Below, in pieces: positions 47,246 to 58,010 of a stretch of 64,000 nt of DNA (position 1 is its first letter; each line of letters starts with the position of its first letter). Source of the DNA: Armigeres subalbatus (Eukaryota; Arthropoda; Insecta; Diptera; Culicidae); NCBI RefSeq assembly GCF_024139115.2, contig NC_085140.1:433627240-433691239 (forward strand). Reading direction: 5' to 3'. The notes beneath the pieces were generated by a model. It saw only the letters and a list, made by a program, of their open reading frames with translations, was not told the DNA's origin and did no database searches. A program made the translations under genes and the position numbers.

Positions 47246-47591
47246 GGTAAGGTGAAGGAAGAACTTCTCATTTTTAACTGTTTTCTCATTTGGCCTGACA
47301 CCCGTAACACTGCTTCCCAGGTGGGCCCTGTCGCGCTCGATTCCGCCTACAAGCATGTACTTTGTCTTCGAAGCATACACCAGTTCAACTTTTGCTGCTT
47401 CACGTTTCAGGCGGGTGTACAGTTCTGCCACCTTTGCAAATGTTTTGCCGACAATGTCCATGTCATCCGCGAAACAGATGAACATAAACTATATGGATCT
47501 TTTTTTTTGTTAAATATCTTGGTTGTGCATATGCACAGCACATGTTTCGAAATGGACAAATTGATATGAAATTTGCGAAAAAGAATCCACG

Positions 47592-47663
47592 TGTCTTGGA
47601 GGGACTTGAACCCTCAACCTCCTACTCTCTAGATAGGCGTGATAACCCCTACACAACAAGACC
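47592..47663 (-). repeat. tRNA-like SINE head, left arm
   Basis: Mirror of 48,099-48,170. In this copy the T loop reads TTCAAGT and the rest of the cloverleaf is unchanged. Part of the inverted duplication, so not an independent gene. Confidence 0.7.
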
Positions 47664-48098
47664 ACTTAAAAGTCACGTTTGCGGAAAAGCCATCAGAGTA
47701 ACAGTACCAACCTCCACCGCGGTTTTAGCTCTTTTTTGCAAATTGAATATCTTTCGGATGCTTGATTTGTCCAATCTCCACATGTGCTTTACTGTTGTAT
47801 ATCCACAGTCAAGCGAGTGCACATTGTTTATTAAACGAGAGGATCACACTCCATGCCCCCCAACAACAGGCTGGGCGGGCTGGTATAGAATGCGAATGCG
47901 GGGGGCATGGAGTGTGATCCTCTCGTTTAATAAACAATGTGCACTCGCTTGACTGTGGATATACAACAGTAAAGCACATGTGGAGATTGGACAAATCAAG
48001 CATCCGAAAGATATTCAATTTGCAAAAAAAGAGAGCTAACCGCGGTGGAGGTTGGTACTCGGATTCTGATGGATTTTCCGCAAACGTGACCTTCAAGT

Positions 48099-48170
48099 GG
48101 TCTTGTTGTGTAGGGGTTATCACGCCTATCTAGAGAGTAGGAGGTTGAGGGTTCGAGTCCCTCCAAGACA
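48099..48170 (+). repeat. tRNA-like SINE head, right arm (anticodon AGA in form)
   Basis: Folds as a cloverleaf: acceptor GTCTTG/CAAGAC, D arm GTG/CAC with TAGGGGTTAT loop, anticodon stem CCTAT/GTAGG with loop CTAGAGA, five-base variable loop, T arm GAGGG/CCCTC with TTCGAGT loop. The anticodon position reads AGA (serine), but serine tRNAs have a long variable arm and this does not, so it is a SINE head, probably from another tRNA type. The tail runs to an A-tract at 48,248-48,255. Pol III boxes look intact (TGTAGGGGTTATC, GGGTTCGAGTCCC). Confidence 0.7.
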
Positions 48171-48361
48171 CGTGGATTCTTTTTCGCAAATTTCATATCA
48201 ATTTGTCCATTTCTAAACATGCATATGCACAGCCAAAATATTTAACAAAAAAAAGATCCAGACAGATTATCTGTTCCGCGGATGACATGGACATTGTCGG
48301 CCGAACATTTGCAAAGGTGGCAGAACTGTACACCCGCCTGAAACGTGAAGCAGCAAAAGTG

Positions 48362-48900
48362 ATTGTGATTCTGTCTGCAGTGGTGATCTCCAGGTGTACC
48401 GATACGGGAGGCTGTGTTGGAAGTAGGTGCTGCGAATGGACAGATTCTTAGAGGCGACGAAATCAATTAGTCGTAGGCCGTTTTCGTTCGTCAGCAGGTG
48501 AGCGCTGAACTTCCCATTAGTCGGTCTAAACTCCTCCTCTTGGCCAACCTGAGCGTTCAAATCTCCTATGATGATTTTGACGTCGTGGCTTGTGCAGCTG
48601 TCGTACTCACGTTCCAGCTGCGCGTAGAATGCGTCCTTATCATCATCAGTGCTTCCGGAGTGTGGGCTATGGACGTTGATTATGCTGAAGTTGAAGAACC
48701 GGCCTTTGATCCTCAACCTGCACATTCTTTCATTGATCGGCCACCACCCGATCACGCGCCTTTGCATATCGCCCATCACTATGAAAGCTGTTCCCAGCTC
48801 GTGTGTGTTGCCGCAGCTCTGGCTAAACGTTTGCACCATTGATCCCTTCCAATAAACCCCCTGCAGCGCTACCATGCCGAATCAACGGTCCTTGAGCACA
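48362..48900 (-). pseudogene. RTE endonuclease domain
   Basis: The frame from 48,875 reads ALQGVYWKGS, IVMGDMQRRVIGWWPINER, FFNFSIINVHSPHSGSTDDD, IIIGDLNAQVGQEEEF, ENGLRLIDFVASKNLSI and YRYTWRSP, the ordered motifs of an AP-type LINE endonuclease. It is lost at 48,362 where the inverted duplication starts. Upstream of 48,900 the N-terminal part is broken by a stop but recognisable. This domain nicks target DNA; without the RT core the copy is inactive. Confidence 0.85.
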
Positions 48901-49200
48901 TCGGCGATGAAGTTGAGAGATTTTCAGTTCCACGAACCGAGTTTCCAATCGCTAGTCCCTTTGCGTCGCGGTGGTCTTCGCCGATGGTTCCGGTCCATAC
49001 TCTCTTGTTGATTGTTCGTTGCGTGAGTTTTTTTTGGCTGGCTTGCAGGGCCTGACACCAAACCCCCTAAATTTCCGGAGGACCATTCCTCCTTATTTCC
49101 GGTGGACCATGGTGCACAGTTTCACTTAGAGTCCCTCGCTGGCACTTGGACGATGATCAGCCGCCCCTAACATGGAGAACAGACGCTGTTGTGAGCCGAT

Positions 49201-49329
49201 CCTGACATGGAGAAGAGATACAGTATTGGACAAAACATATGCAGCGAATAGCTACTTGAGATACAAATCTCATCCAAATATTTTTTTTTTCGAAAAACTA
49301 AATATAGAATTATAATTATAATAAATATA
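49201..49329. other. Junction sequence beyond the RTE 5' end
   Basis: AT-rich, no defined element. Confidence 0.3.
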
Positions 49330-49490
49330 GAAAAAGATTGTCGCTGTCGTCACTAAGGAAACATCTTTTGCTGGCGAGGATAGGGCACTAATTTTCAACG
49401 AAGGAAAAATCAGTACGTTTTGACAGTTGTGTACCCAACATGTTTGGGAACGAGAACAAAGGGAACCACAGCGACAATCGCCCTCTGTGC
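49330..49490. repeat. Relative of the MITE at 26.2 kb, ends eroded
   Basis: AAAGATTGTCGCTG, ACATCTTTTGCTGGCGA, TACCCAACATGTT and AGAACAAAGGGAACC follow the same order as in 26237-26434. Inverted ends not seen, so an old or truncated copy. Confidence 0.6.
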
Positions 49491-50600
49491 ATTATTACAC
49501 GAGGGCACAGATTGTAAAAATACTACGTTTTTATGGGTTCTGAAAAAAAAAACCCGTCAAGCGCGAATTAAAATCAATCCAGAGTGCGACGCTGCAATCA
49601 ACTAAACGATTGACACGTCAAAAAACACTTCGAGCAATATCGGGCAGGTTTGCCTTCTTTACAATTGGGTTGTTTAGGGGTATCGATGTTTTTACATATT
49701 CTGAATCTGCAGGAAGGATGAGCTGAGCCGAACTACATTTTTTCAGAAATGTTGGAGCCCCAGGAATATTTTAAATTTACGTTTTAAATTTATATGGAAC
49801 AACAAATTTGTTCTTATGCTGCATGGGCCAACTGTCATTCTATCAATGTTAGTGACATTCTATCGATTGAAATGACTTATTATTTGCTATACAAAAATGT
49901 AAATTAAAGATGTACGAACAAAATTAAAATATGTTGGAGATCAGGAAAGCATGCTTTTTGTGTTAAACTATGAAAAACCTAACTAAACAACCCAATTAAT
50001 CTTTAAGGACAAGCATCCCGGAATACACAACTGAAGCCACGCACAACTGTCGTGTTTATTATTCTAGCTTTGCTGCGTCGCAAAAATTTCACAATATAAT
50101 ATTCATTGTACGTGTTATTGAAATGTTGGGGAGACCCATGATTTTTGCTTACAAGCGTGCTGCTGAATAGGATCACAAAAAAAGAATCAAATTGCTTTTC
50201 ATTGCTCTGAATGAATGAATGGACATAGCAGCTATGAGTCCAGGAGCAGTAATCATATGTTTTATTCAGAAACAATATTTTTCGAATTCTGGTTATTCAG
50301 CTGCATTGGATTTCCGTACCTAGAATTCAGAAACCATAGAAAAACATAAATGCAGGTTTTCCGGAAAATTCATAATGCCGATTAAAATAATTATAGACTG
50401 AAAAAAATTATAAAAAAATGCTAAATTGATCCCGAACCGCAACACAAGTAGATGGAATGTTGTGCCTGTTGTTCTGGTTTGAGAAATGAGATACGGGTTT
50501 GTTGCGATACAGTCAATTTAAATGCTTGGAGATGATCTTAATGCAATGACATTGTTGGCAAAACATTTGAAACGGCCGCAGCGAATAATCACCAATTCCA
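49491..50600. other. AT-rich DNA, nothing recognised
   Basis: 50,030-50,090 contains CACAACTGTCGTGTTTATTA and AGCTTTGCTGCGTCGCA, related to the hairpin in the 35.4-kb foldback. No gene. Confidence 0.4.
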
Positions 50601-52480
50601 AGCTCCTTCTTCAATACAATCACAAAGATATTAATTTATGACAAACATACAACATACAAACATACAACGACAGTCATCTTCGACCACGAAACTATCCGGC
50701 TATCATCAACACATGACTTTCACGGTAGAACCCCATCATTATTATTTCATGGGCTCAGTCAGCACGCGTCATCGCCAAACACCGCTCCCATTGATCAATG
50801 CCAGGCCAGCAACAAAGTGGACGTTCGCGTGTGCTCCTTCCGCCGTTTACCACCGAAGAACGTGCGGCATTGATGACCGACCGAACGGCTCGACCAGGCC
50901 AGCGAGCATAAGAAGAACTAATCAAATTTGCCATAGATTTTTTCCCTCCAATGCGACTGCTGTGACCGCCACCACGCCGCAATGACATCGGAAACATGTC
51001 CCTGCGCGGTTGCCTCCCAGAGAACCCAGGGGGTGGGTAAAATGCTGTTTCACTAACCGCAAAACGATTATTCATATTTTTTTTATGCTGAAGCCCAAAG
51101 CCCTGGAGCCAGACGCTTGTTCCCCCTTTGTCTGCATCCCATTGGGGCAGCTGTCGGCTTAGGTAGGTCTTAGGACGACGACACGATTGCTCCTAGAAAT
51201 GGGAGCTACTGCCCCGGTGATGCTGCTGATGATGATGACGACGATCACATTGATGCGATTGCCCAGACTTGGCTGCTGCAGATCCACAGAGGATGGTTGG
51301 TATTATTTTTTAAAGAAAGACAATTTGGCGCACTTGGGGAGGTGATCGCAGAAGATGTGGGAGAAGGGTCAACACGGTTGGATCTTCCAATTACAATTTC
51401 AAACTGCACAAAGGCTTCGTCTTCATCCGAGTCCGTGGTTCAGAGGCTTAAGCAACGATGGACGTCAGCAGCAGCAGCGCGTATTGGCTTTATTAGAAAT
51501 CGTAATGACGATATTAGCCTGACTGCTTCTCAAATAGGCTTTAGATAAGTGGCGAAGCGAAACAAGGCAACCCGAACAGGTGGATGTGAATACAGGATTC
51601 TAATACAAATATTCGGAATTGAGTCAAAAGTATTGTAAGAATAACCTAATAGGAGAATCAGTTTGCTATTAAAATGGCCAATTAATACTAGTTTGATACT
51701 TTTGTAGCATTGGATAACTAATCAAAAATTGGTTCTCATGATTGTCAAATTGATTATCTGAATAATTTCTTCTCGGATAGCAGTTGATTATTTCCTTCTG
51801 TACGGGAGTGGTAGCTTGGAACAAGCAACTAACATCAGTGCGCTAAAGCGAGTGAGCAATTTGAAAGGATTTAACAAATTGAGAGGAAAGATGATTAGTC
51901 CGAATGAGCGTTGAGCGTTTGATGGGCTTTGAAGACGGTCACGACGATCGACGAGGCAGGCGGCAAAATAAATCTCATAATGATACAGTTTAAAGCAGAA
52001 AACATTACGTTGTCACTTTGGGGCTTACCGCTGAAGGGAAACTTGGTTGGATGAAAAGGGGATTACTGAATGGGAGTGCGTGCTGCGATGTGATGTTATT
52101 GTCAGCCGATGGGAAAATTCCGAACTGTATTGTGTGAGGAGCAATGCAAAACCATGTCAGTGGGCTTCCATTGGTTTGAATACTGAAACCATTCAACAAT
52201 TACGAGTTGTAATTAATTTGCTTACAATTGCCCCATTTTCCTTATCGACAGCCCCATAACCGCTGATTGCTCCAAAGGAAAGGTATCCATTTTCAGCAAC
52301 AAGCCTCAACAAACAGCAAGATAAATGCTAACAGAGTCCTACACCCCGGTGCAGCCCGCGTGTCTGTGCCGCAGAGGTTGTAAACTGCATTTTAACGAAC
52401 ATCGAAAAAGGAGTAAATAAAGCGACCAGCCCAGTTAGTGAGAGCGGGCTGCTGATGGCAGAACTGGCAGCAACATCGTG
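50601..52480. other. Moderately GC-rich unique DNA, unassigned
   Basis: Frames of 83-115 codons on both strands near 50,640-51,550 lack known domains. 51,220-51,245 has a GATGATGATGACGACGA trinucleotide run. Could be intronic or regulatory host sequence. Confidence 0.3.
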
Positions 52481-53725
52481 GCGCACAATCAGGCGAGTTT
52501 GTTATTCGTGGAAATTGAACATATTAATTCCATTTATCAACTCCCAACGGGGGTGGCCTCTTTCTGCGTTTTTACATACATGGACTTCGAAAGGTGAATA
52601 TGTAAAAGCGTAAAACTAAGCCAATGTTTATGTTTCATGAATAAGGTAGAAATAAATGAACCACTAATCATTGAAAGATGTTGTACAAAAATTTGAACAT
52701 TTAAGTCTATATAAAGGTTCCAGTTAACCAATTAAAGGTATGCAAATTTCTTCTTTATTTCAATTGAAAACATCCAAAAGCTAAGAATCATTTTGGTTTA
52801 TAAATTTGTTTTACAATGTTATGTAAAACTATTCTACAAGCATTCTAGGTAAAACAGTGACCTATTCTTACAATTCGAATTAGATTAGATACATCTACAG
52901 TTCAAACAAGCAATTAAAAACTTGGGCTTGACTGTTTTGTAGAGTAAAATAATATAATTCGCCTCTAATTAGGGTAATACTACATCGTAATTTACTCAAG
53001 ATTTGTTTTGTTTGGTAGTCCAAAACGTCTTTAATGCATTGCATGTGAGTTTTCATGTGAAAATATTTTAAAGAACACAGAACGCTTTTTTGGAAAGTCA
53101 TTGGCCAGTAAAATTTATTTTCGAAAAACGCTATATTTTTAATGATTGAAGCGATTTTATACAGTCCCATTCCAATTTTGGCAGCACCCGTTTTTGTCTA
53201 CCCCCGATTCTGGCAAAACCCGTTTTTGGCAACATTTTCTTCCCGATTTCGGCAACAATCTGAGAAATATAATTTATATGCCATTTTAGAACTAAAATCT
53301 TTTTATTAGTATAAAATAGGATAAATGAAGCTAGAAGGGAATGCCGCGAATTATGGGCACTTTACGAATAGTGGGCACTTCCACAGGAATAATGAACCAC
53401 CACTTTTAGCACAACTTATTGTAAACAACTTCTAGTGAGAATTTTCTCTTCTTCTTATTCATTTCCATTTCCATCATATAACCAGCTCACCGTAGAATGT
53501 CGTATTTTCTTATCATTCAATAACAGCTCATTTTTAAAAACAATTTGGACGTCGACGAAACGGACTCACACCGTTGTACACTCTGCATTCGATGCTGCAT
53601 GAGTGCTAAGAAGAGCATGCAAACCACGGAAGGTTCGTTAGCTAGTAATTTTGCTTGTTGGGTGTTTTTTTCTGGTATCAGTCGGATAACCATCGTGAAC
53701 CATTTTATCGAGTTTACTCTATGTC
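52481..53725. other. AT-rich DNA, nothing recognised
   Basis: 53,170-53,250 repeats the motif CCCGATTYYGGCAA and CCCGTTTTTG two or three times, a short degenerate repeat. No gene. Confidence 0.45.
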
Positions 53726-53814
53726 ACGCCCAACATTTTTTTTTTTTTTTTTTTTATTAGCTTTATTAAGGAGACTTGCAGCCCCAGGCTGGCTCGCCTC
53801 CGGACGCCCAACAT
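53726..53814 (-). mobile_element. Extremely 5'-truncated LINE or SINE insertion with TSD
   Basis: ACGCCCAACAT at 53726-53736 and 53804-53814 brackets a 67-bp insert that is a T-tract (53737-53757) followed by TTAGCTTTATTAAGGAGACT and ..CTGGCTCGCCTCCGG. On the minus strand this is the last ~45 bases of an element ending AATAAAGCTAAT plus poly(A). Typical of abortive target-primed reverse transcription. Confidence 0.8.
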
Positions 53815-53873
53815 AATAAGTTCTTCTCGGACACAATTCATGGTAAGCCGTATTTCTCATGCATTCCCCTATA

Positions 53874-54150
53874 TCAGTGGTTCTAAACCTGGGGTACATG
53901 AACCCCTGGGGGCTTCAGAAGGTACCTCGGACAAAAAGGCGTAATGGCAGATGTACAATTTCAAAACAAAAAGTATCAATATTTTTTAAAATTTTAAAAC
54001 CTTGTCATGATATGCATGGCGCTCAGTAAATCAAAGCCAATTGATTCCTTCCCCGCCCGAAATATCTTAAGGTAAGGAAGCCTACATTTTAGAGGCATGG
54101 AGCCTTTTTTTTAAAAGCTCCGTTGCTTCGTTGCTGGAGGATTGGAAGCA
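53874..54150 (+). repeat. hAT-type terminal repeat fragment
   Basis: CAGTGGTTCTAAACCTGGGG then TACATGAACCCCTGGGGG matches the widely shared end sequence of hAT-superfamily elements (CAGNGGTTCTCAAxCTGGGG type). The opposite end is not found within the window, so a solo end or fragment. It precedes the 23-bp minisatellite. Confidence 0.55.
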
Positions 54151-54164
54151 TCCTCCTACGCTTC

Positions 54165-55856
54165 TCGGAAGCCCCATTTCAAGAGGCCCGGAAGCCTCCT
54201 TTCAAGAGGCCCGGAAGCCTCCTTTCAAGAGGCCCGGAAGCCTCCTTTCAAGAGGCCCGGAAGCCTCCTTTCAAGAGGCCGGAAGCCTCCTTTCAAGAGG
54301 CCCGGAAGCCTCCTTTCAAGAGGCCAGGAAGCCTCCTTTCAAGAGGCCAAGCCTCCTTTCAAGAGGCCCGGAAGCCTCCTTTCAAGAGGCCAGGAAGCCT
54401 CCTTTCAAGAGGCCAGGAAGCCTCCTTTCAAGAGGCCCGGAAGCCTCCTTTCAAGAGGCCAGAAGCCTCCTTTCAAGAGGCCAGGAAGCCTCCTTTCAAG
54501 AGGCCAGAAGCCTCCTTTCAAGAGGCCCAGAAGCCTCCTTTCAAGAGGCCCGGAAGCCTCCTTTCAAGAGGCCCGGAAGCCTCCTTTCAAGAGGCCCGAA
54601 GCCTCCTTTCAAGAGGCCCGGAAGCCTCCTTTCAAGAGGCCAGGAAGCCTCCTTTCAAGAGGTCCGGAGCTTGCTTTCAAGAGGCCCGGAAGTCTCCTTC
54701 AAAGAGGCCATGAAGCCTCCTTCCAAGAGTCCATGAAGCCTCCTTCCAAGAGCCCATGAAGCCTCCATTCAAGAGGCCCGGAAGCCTCCTTTCAAGAGTC
54801 CCGGAAGCCTCCTTTCAAGAGGCCCGGAAGCCTCCTTTCAAGAGGCCCGGAAGCCTCCTTTCAAGAGGCCCGGAAGCCTCTTTTCAAGAGGCCGGAAGCC
54901 TCCTTTCAAGAGGCCAGAAGCCTCCTTTCAAGAAGCCCGGTAGCCTCCTTTCAAGAGGCCCGGTAGCCTCCTTTCAAGAGACCAGGAAGCCTCCTTTCAA
55001 GAGGCCCGGAAGCCTCCTTTCAAGAGGCCCGGAAGCCTCCTTTCAAGAGGCCCGGAAGCCTCCTTTCAAGAGGCCCGGAAGCCTCCTTTCAAGAGGCCCG
55101 GAAGCCTCCTTTCAAGAGGCCCGGAAGCCTCCTTTCAAGAGGCCCGAAAGCCTCCTTTCAAGAGGCCTGGAAGCCTCCTTTCAAGAGGCCCGGAAGTCTC
55201 CTTTCAAGAGGCCCGGAAGCCTCCTTTCAAGAGGCCTGGAAGCCTCCTTTCAAGAGGCCTGGAAGCCTCCTTTCAAGAGGCCCGTAAGCCTCCTTTCAAG
55301 AGGCCCGGAAGCCTCCTTTCAAGAGGCCCGGAAGCCTCCTTTCAAGAGGCCCGGAAGCCTCCTTTCAAGAGGCCCAGAAGCCTCCTTTCAAGAGGCCCGG
55401 AAGCCTCCTTTCAAGAGGCCAGGAAGCCTCCTTTCAAGAGGCCAGGAAGCCTCCTTTCAAGAGGCCAGGAAGCCTCCTTTCAAGAGGCCAGGAAGCCTCC
55501 TTTCAAGAGGCCCGGAAACCTCCTTTCAAGAGGCCCGGAAACCTCCTTTCAAGAGGCCCGGAAACCTCCTTTCAAGAAGCCAGGAAGCCTCGTTTTAAGG
55601 AACCCGGACGCCTCCTTTCAAGAGGCTTGGAAGCCGCTTTTCAAGAGGCCAGGAATCCTCCTTGCAGGGGGCCAGGAAGCCTCCTTTCAAGAGGCCCGGA
55701 AGCCTCCTTTCAAGAGGCCTGGAAGCCTCCTTTCAAGAGGCCCGGAAGCCTCCTTTCAAGAGGCCCGGAAGCCTCCTTTCAAGAGGCCCGGAAGCCTCCT
55801 TTCAAGAGGCCCGGAAGCCTCCTTTCAAGAGGCCCGGAAGCCTCCTTTCAAGAGGA
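54165..55856 (+). repeat. 23-bp hairpin-forming minisatellite, ~74 units
   Basis: Unit GGAAGCCTCCTTTCAAGAGG+CCC, with 22-bp variants (..GGCCGG, ..GGCCAG). Every unit can pair GCCTC with GAGGC around CTTTCAA. A divergent block at 54,660-54,775 (CCATGAAGCCTCC, TTCCAAGAG) splits the array into two homogeneous halves, and variants such as GGCCAGGAAG run in clusters, which indicates local copying. The 23-bp period keeps all three + frames open over most of its length; the three-unit (23-residue) peptide repeat is a by-product and no start, signal or flanking exon supports a protein. Confidence 0.92.
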
Positions 55857-57100
55857 ATGTGCTGAAGAGTTGAAGATATTAGTTAAAATGTCCGCCGCAT
55901 AATTATTGGTTTGTTTCGGTAGTAGATTGTCAGCAGCGGGATTTTCTACTGTTACAGAACAGTAAGGGTCCCGAAAGCTCTGTCCCATGACATAGTTGCT
56001 GGGACCCTTTTTTTTTTTTTTTTACAAGGGAGAATGCATTTACACACTAACCCAGTACACGTGCATTGTAGTTGCCAAACTACCACACGGAAGTGTACTG
56101 GAGTGTCGGACTCGACCATACCGGTAATACCGACTAAACTCCCTTGGGCTCCACCATCGTTTCCCCCAGGAACTACCTCCCAGTACTACTTCTGGGGGAT
56201 GGCAGTACTAAACGTACTCGCTCATTATCGCTCACACAGGCACCCGTCCCATGCGAGACTGACTTGGGTGCTCGCACACCATTCACTCCATTTGAGTGTT
56301 ACTTGGATGCTTTCCCGGGCGCTCCGCTGCCATGCCTCGAGGTGTCAATAGCGGTAACTGCCTGGGCCTACAGATATTACGCTACGACACTCCTGCCTCA
56401 GCACGAGCAGATCAATCACACCACTGCCGAAGCAGACCACACGCTACCCTGCCGAAGCAGGGACACTCTCCATGCACCACATGTGCACAACTGTAGGTGT
56501 GTGGGTACAACCCACTACTACCCTGCCGCCGAAGCAGCTTCTCCAAAAACCATTCGCTCCATGTGACCCTTATTCGGGTGCTCACTCTAACACTCCACTG
56601 CCATGCCTCGAGGTGTCGATAGCTACCTCGACTCCTACCTCAGCATGTGCAGTCCATACTCAGACTTCTGCTGCGCTTCGAGGTGACAATAGCGACGACA
56701 CGCTATGACACTCCTGCCTCAGCACAACCAGATCACTCACTCCCTGCCGAAGCAGCTCACGCGCTACCCTACCGAAGTAGGGACACTCCCCAGCCAATTG
56801 GCACTCCCTGGGCTTGTGCTTTTGAAGCGGCACACAGTCGCTTTGATAGAGTCTGATTACGGGCACTTGTGGTTTTTTTGGGAGGGATTTTAGCAGAGCC
56901 CACTGCTAAATCCCACCACGCCCTAGGCAGTTCTCCCTGACTCACAGACAGCTGGGGAGGGGTTGCTGGCACCCTAGCTACTTTTAATTGTGCACAAGTA
57001 GTGCATGGTGACTTGGAGAGTGTCGGTCTAGATCGTCCGTAGCAGTGTTGTGCTGAATCATTATTAGACGATAATGATTGCAATTTTCATGTGAAAACTT
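55857..57100 (-). repeat. Probable LINE 3' UTR with poly(A), unidentified family
   Basis: A T-tract at 56,010-56,027 marks the tail of a minus-strand retroposon. Its body (56,028 to about 57,050) is C-rich, non-coding, and contains loosely repeated segments: CACTCCTGCCTCAGCAC (56,388, 56,709), GCCATGCCTCGAGGTGTC (56,328, 56,600), TACCCTGCCGAAGCAGGGAC (56,444) and a variant at 56,766. No protein motif survives. 5' border and duplication not found. Confidence 0.45.
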
Positions 57101-57610
57101 TTCACGTGAAAACAGTAGGCGAGTTGTCGCCGGCGACAACTTCTCAAATTATGTACTCAAACGATAATAAACACAGAATTTTCTTTCAAACATTAATCTT
57201 TGCTATGATCAGCTAATTGTCAACAGTCCAGTTATATCTTCTATTTGGCGTTATGGTTTCATGGTAGTAAGGAAAAAGTGTTCAAAATGTAACGGTAAGT
57301 GCTTCAAATCAAGATACGATTTTCAAACGATTCTTAATCGCTGGCGAGTGTTTATCACTTGATAATTTAAAAGCAAGATCGCGGGTAAGTTTGATCATCC
57401 TCGATTTTTTGAAAATTTGATTTTTCCCAACCCTGGTCCGTAGGTTGACCGCTGTCGAGTGTAAGAGATGGGGCAACTCAATTGGTCTTCCGTCCTCCAC
57501 TTCGCCACACTGTCACTCGCAGAGCGAGGAGCAAGAGAGATGCAGGTTATGCTCATGGATCAATAGTCGTCACCTGAAATATTGCTTGATTGAGAGTCGG
57601 GGTGTTGGTT
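57101..57610. other. No recognised feature
   Basis: Unique AT-rich sequence; short frames without domains. Confidence 0.4.
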
Positions 57611-58010
57611 CTACCCGAGCAAAGATTGAGAGCAAATCGATAACTAATTTTGTTATTGTGAAATCGCCTAATTTTGATAACTCAGCATGATATCCTTTTG
57701 GTCGTTTTAACGGTTAAAATAACAAAATGTATAGCAGAAAAATCTTACTGTGACATCAAATTGAAAACTATTTCTGCTGTCGATGAGAGCAAATCGAAAA
57801 CTGATTTTGATATTGGTTTTGGATAACGAAATAAGTAATCAATTTAATATCAGTTCATATAATTCAGAAATCAACAGCAAATTGATATCAAAATAAGTTA
57901 TCAATCATGAATATCAAAGTTTGAAAACAAATTATGATTTCAATTTGATGTCGATATCACAATGTGTTTTCTTTTCGCACTCATTATGATGTCAGGCTTT
58001 GCTCGGGTAG
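57611..58010. repeat. 400-bp MITE with CTACCCGAGCAAAG ends
   Basis: CTACCCGAGCAAAG (57611-57624) is matched inversely at 57997-58010. The interior is AT-rich with many TGATATCAA/ATTTTGATA-type motifs in both directions. Flanking duplication not evident. No transposase. Confidence 0.7.

Larger units (their letters stand above)
45793..47312. repeat. GGCC foldback element, copy II, with exact TSD inside the RTE element
   Basis: CGTAACACTG occurs at 45793-45802 and 47303-47312, while the empty site is seen once in the RTE copy at 34.4 kb; this proves an insertion. The left end has five tandem TCATTAGGCCGAATGG-type units followed by GAGAAGTGGGAGATGAG; the right end has GAACTTCTCATTTTT..CATTTGGCCTGACA. 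The interior is 1.2 kb of purine-rich simple repeat plus a CA-containing element. No reading frame of its own. Confidence 0.85.
47388..48360. repeat. 973-bp inverted duplication carrying RT and tRNA-like SINE in each arm
   Basis: Left arm 47388-47861 and right arm 47900-48360 are reverse complements with few substitutions and a handful of small indels, around a 38-base spacer. From the outside inwards each arm has: RTE active-site coding (ACTTTTGCTGCTTCACGT.. to ..GGATGACATGGACATTGT), an A-rich tail next to GGATC, a body with CAAATTGATATGAAATTTGC, a tRNA-like unit (47592-47663 minus; 48099-48170 plus), and a GTGCACTCGCTTGACTGTGG-type block to the centre. Endonuclease coding follows directly on the right and more RT on the left, so the duplication lies inside the RTE element. 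Confidence 0.92.
45155..49200 (-). mobile_element. RTE-type LINE, copy 2, split by foldback and inverted duplication
   Basis: Minus-strand order: 5' region (49,200-48,880, with TTTAGGGGGTTTGGTGTCAG), endonuclease (48,875-48,362), an inverted duplication where the RT core should be, the active-site piece FADDMDIVGKTFAKVAELYT (about 47,480-47,400), YMLVGGIERDRAHLGSSVT (to 47,312), a GGCC foldback insertion (45,801-47,302), and the C-terminal RT region (45,792-45,160). The family has an endonuclease plus RT and no RNase H, like RTE/JAM1 elements of Aedes. The N-terminal RT fingers and palm are missing, so the copy is dead. Confidence 0.85.

Noticed and set aside
46490..47485. 331-codon Phe/Leu/Pro/Ser-rich frame and its Lys/Glu-rich opposite strand
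   Set aside because: Product of the GAAGGAA simple repeat; only its first ~60 codons are real RT remnant.
48099..48170. Functional tRNA-Ser(AGA) gene
   Set aside because: Short variable loop, imperfect acceptor end and presence in a mirrored SINE copy.
54165..55856. CRISPR-like array
   Set aside because: Units are contiguous without spacers, and the DNA is eukaryotic.
54123..55902. Long proteins with a PPFKRPGSLLSRGPEASFQEAR repeat
   Set aside because: All three forward frames are open because the period is 23 bp; no exon context or start signal supports translation.
55951..56028. Intrinsic terminator (AAGGGTCCC/GGGACCCTT followed by T-run)
   Set aside because: Bacterial-type signal without meaning here; the T-run is the reverse of a retroposon poly(A) tail.
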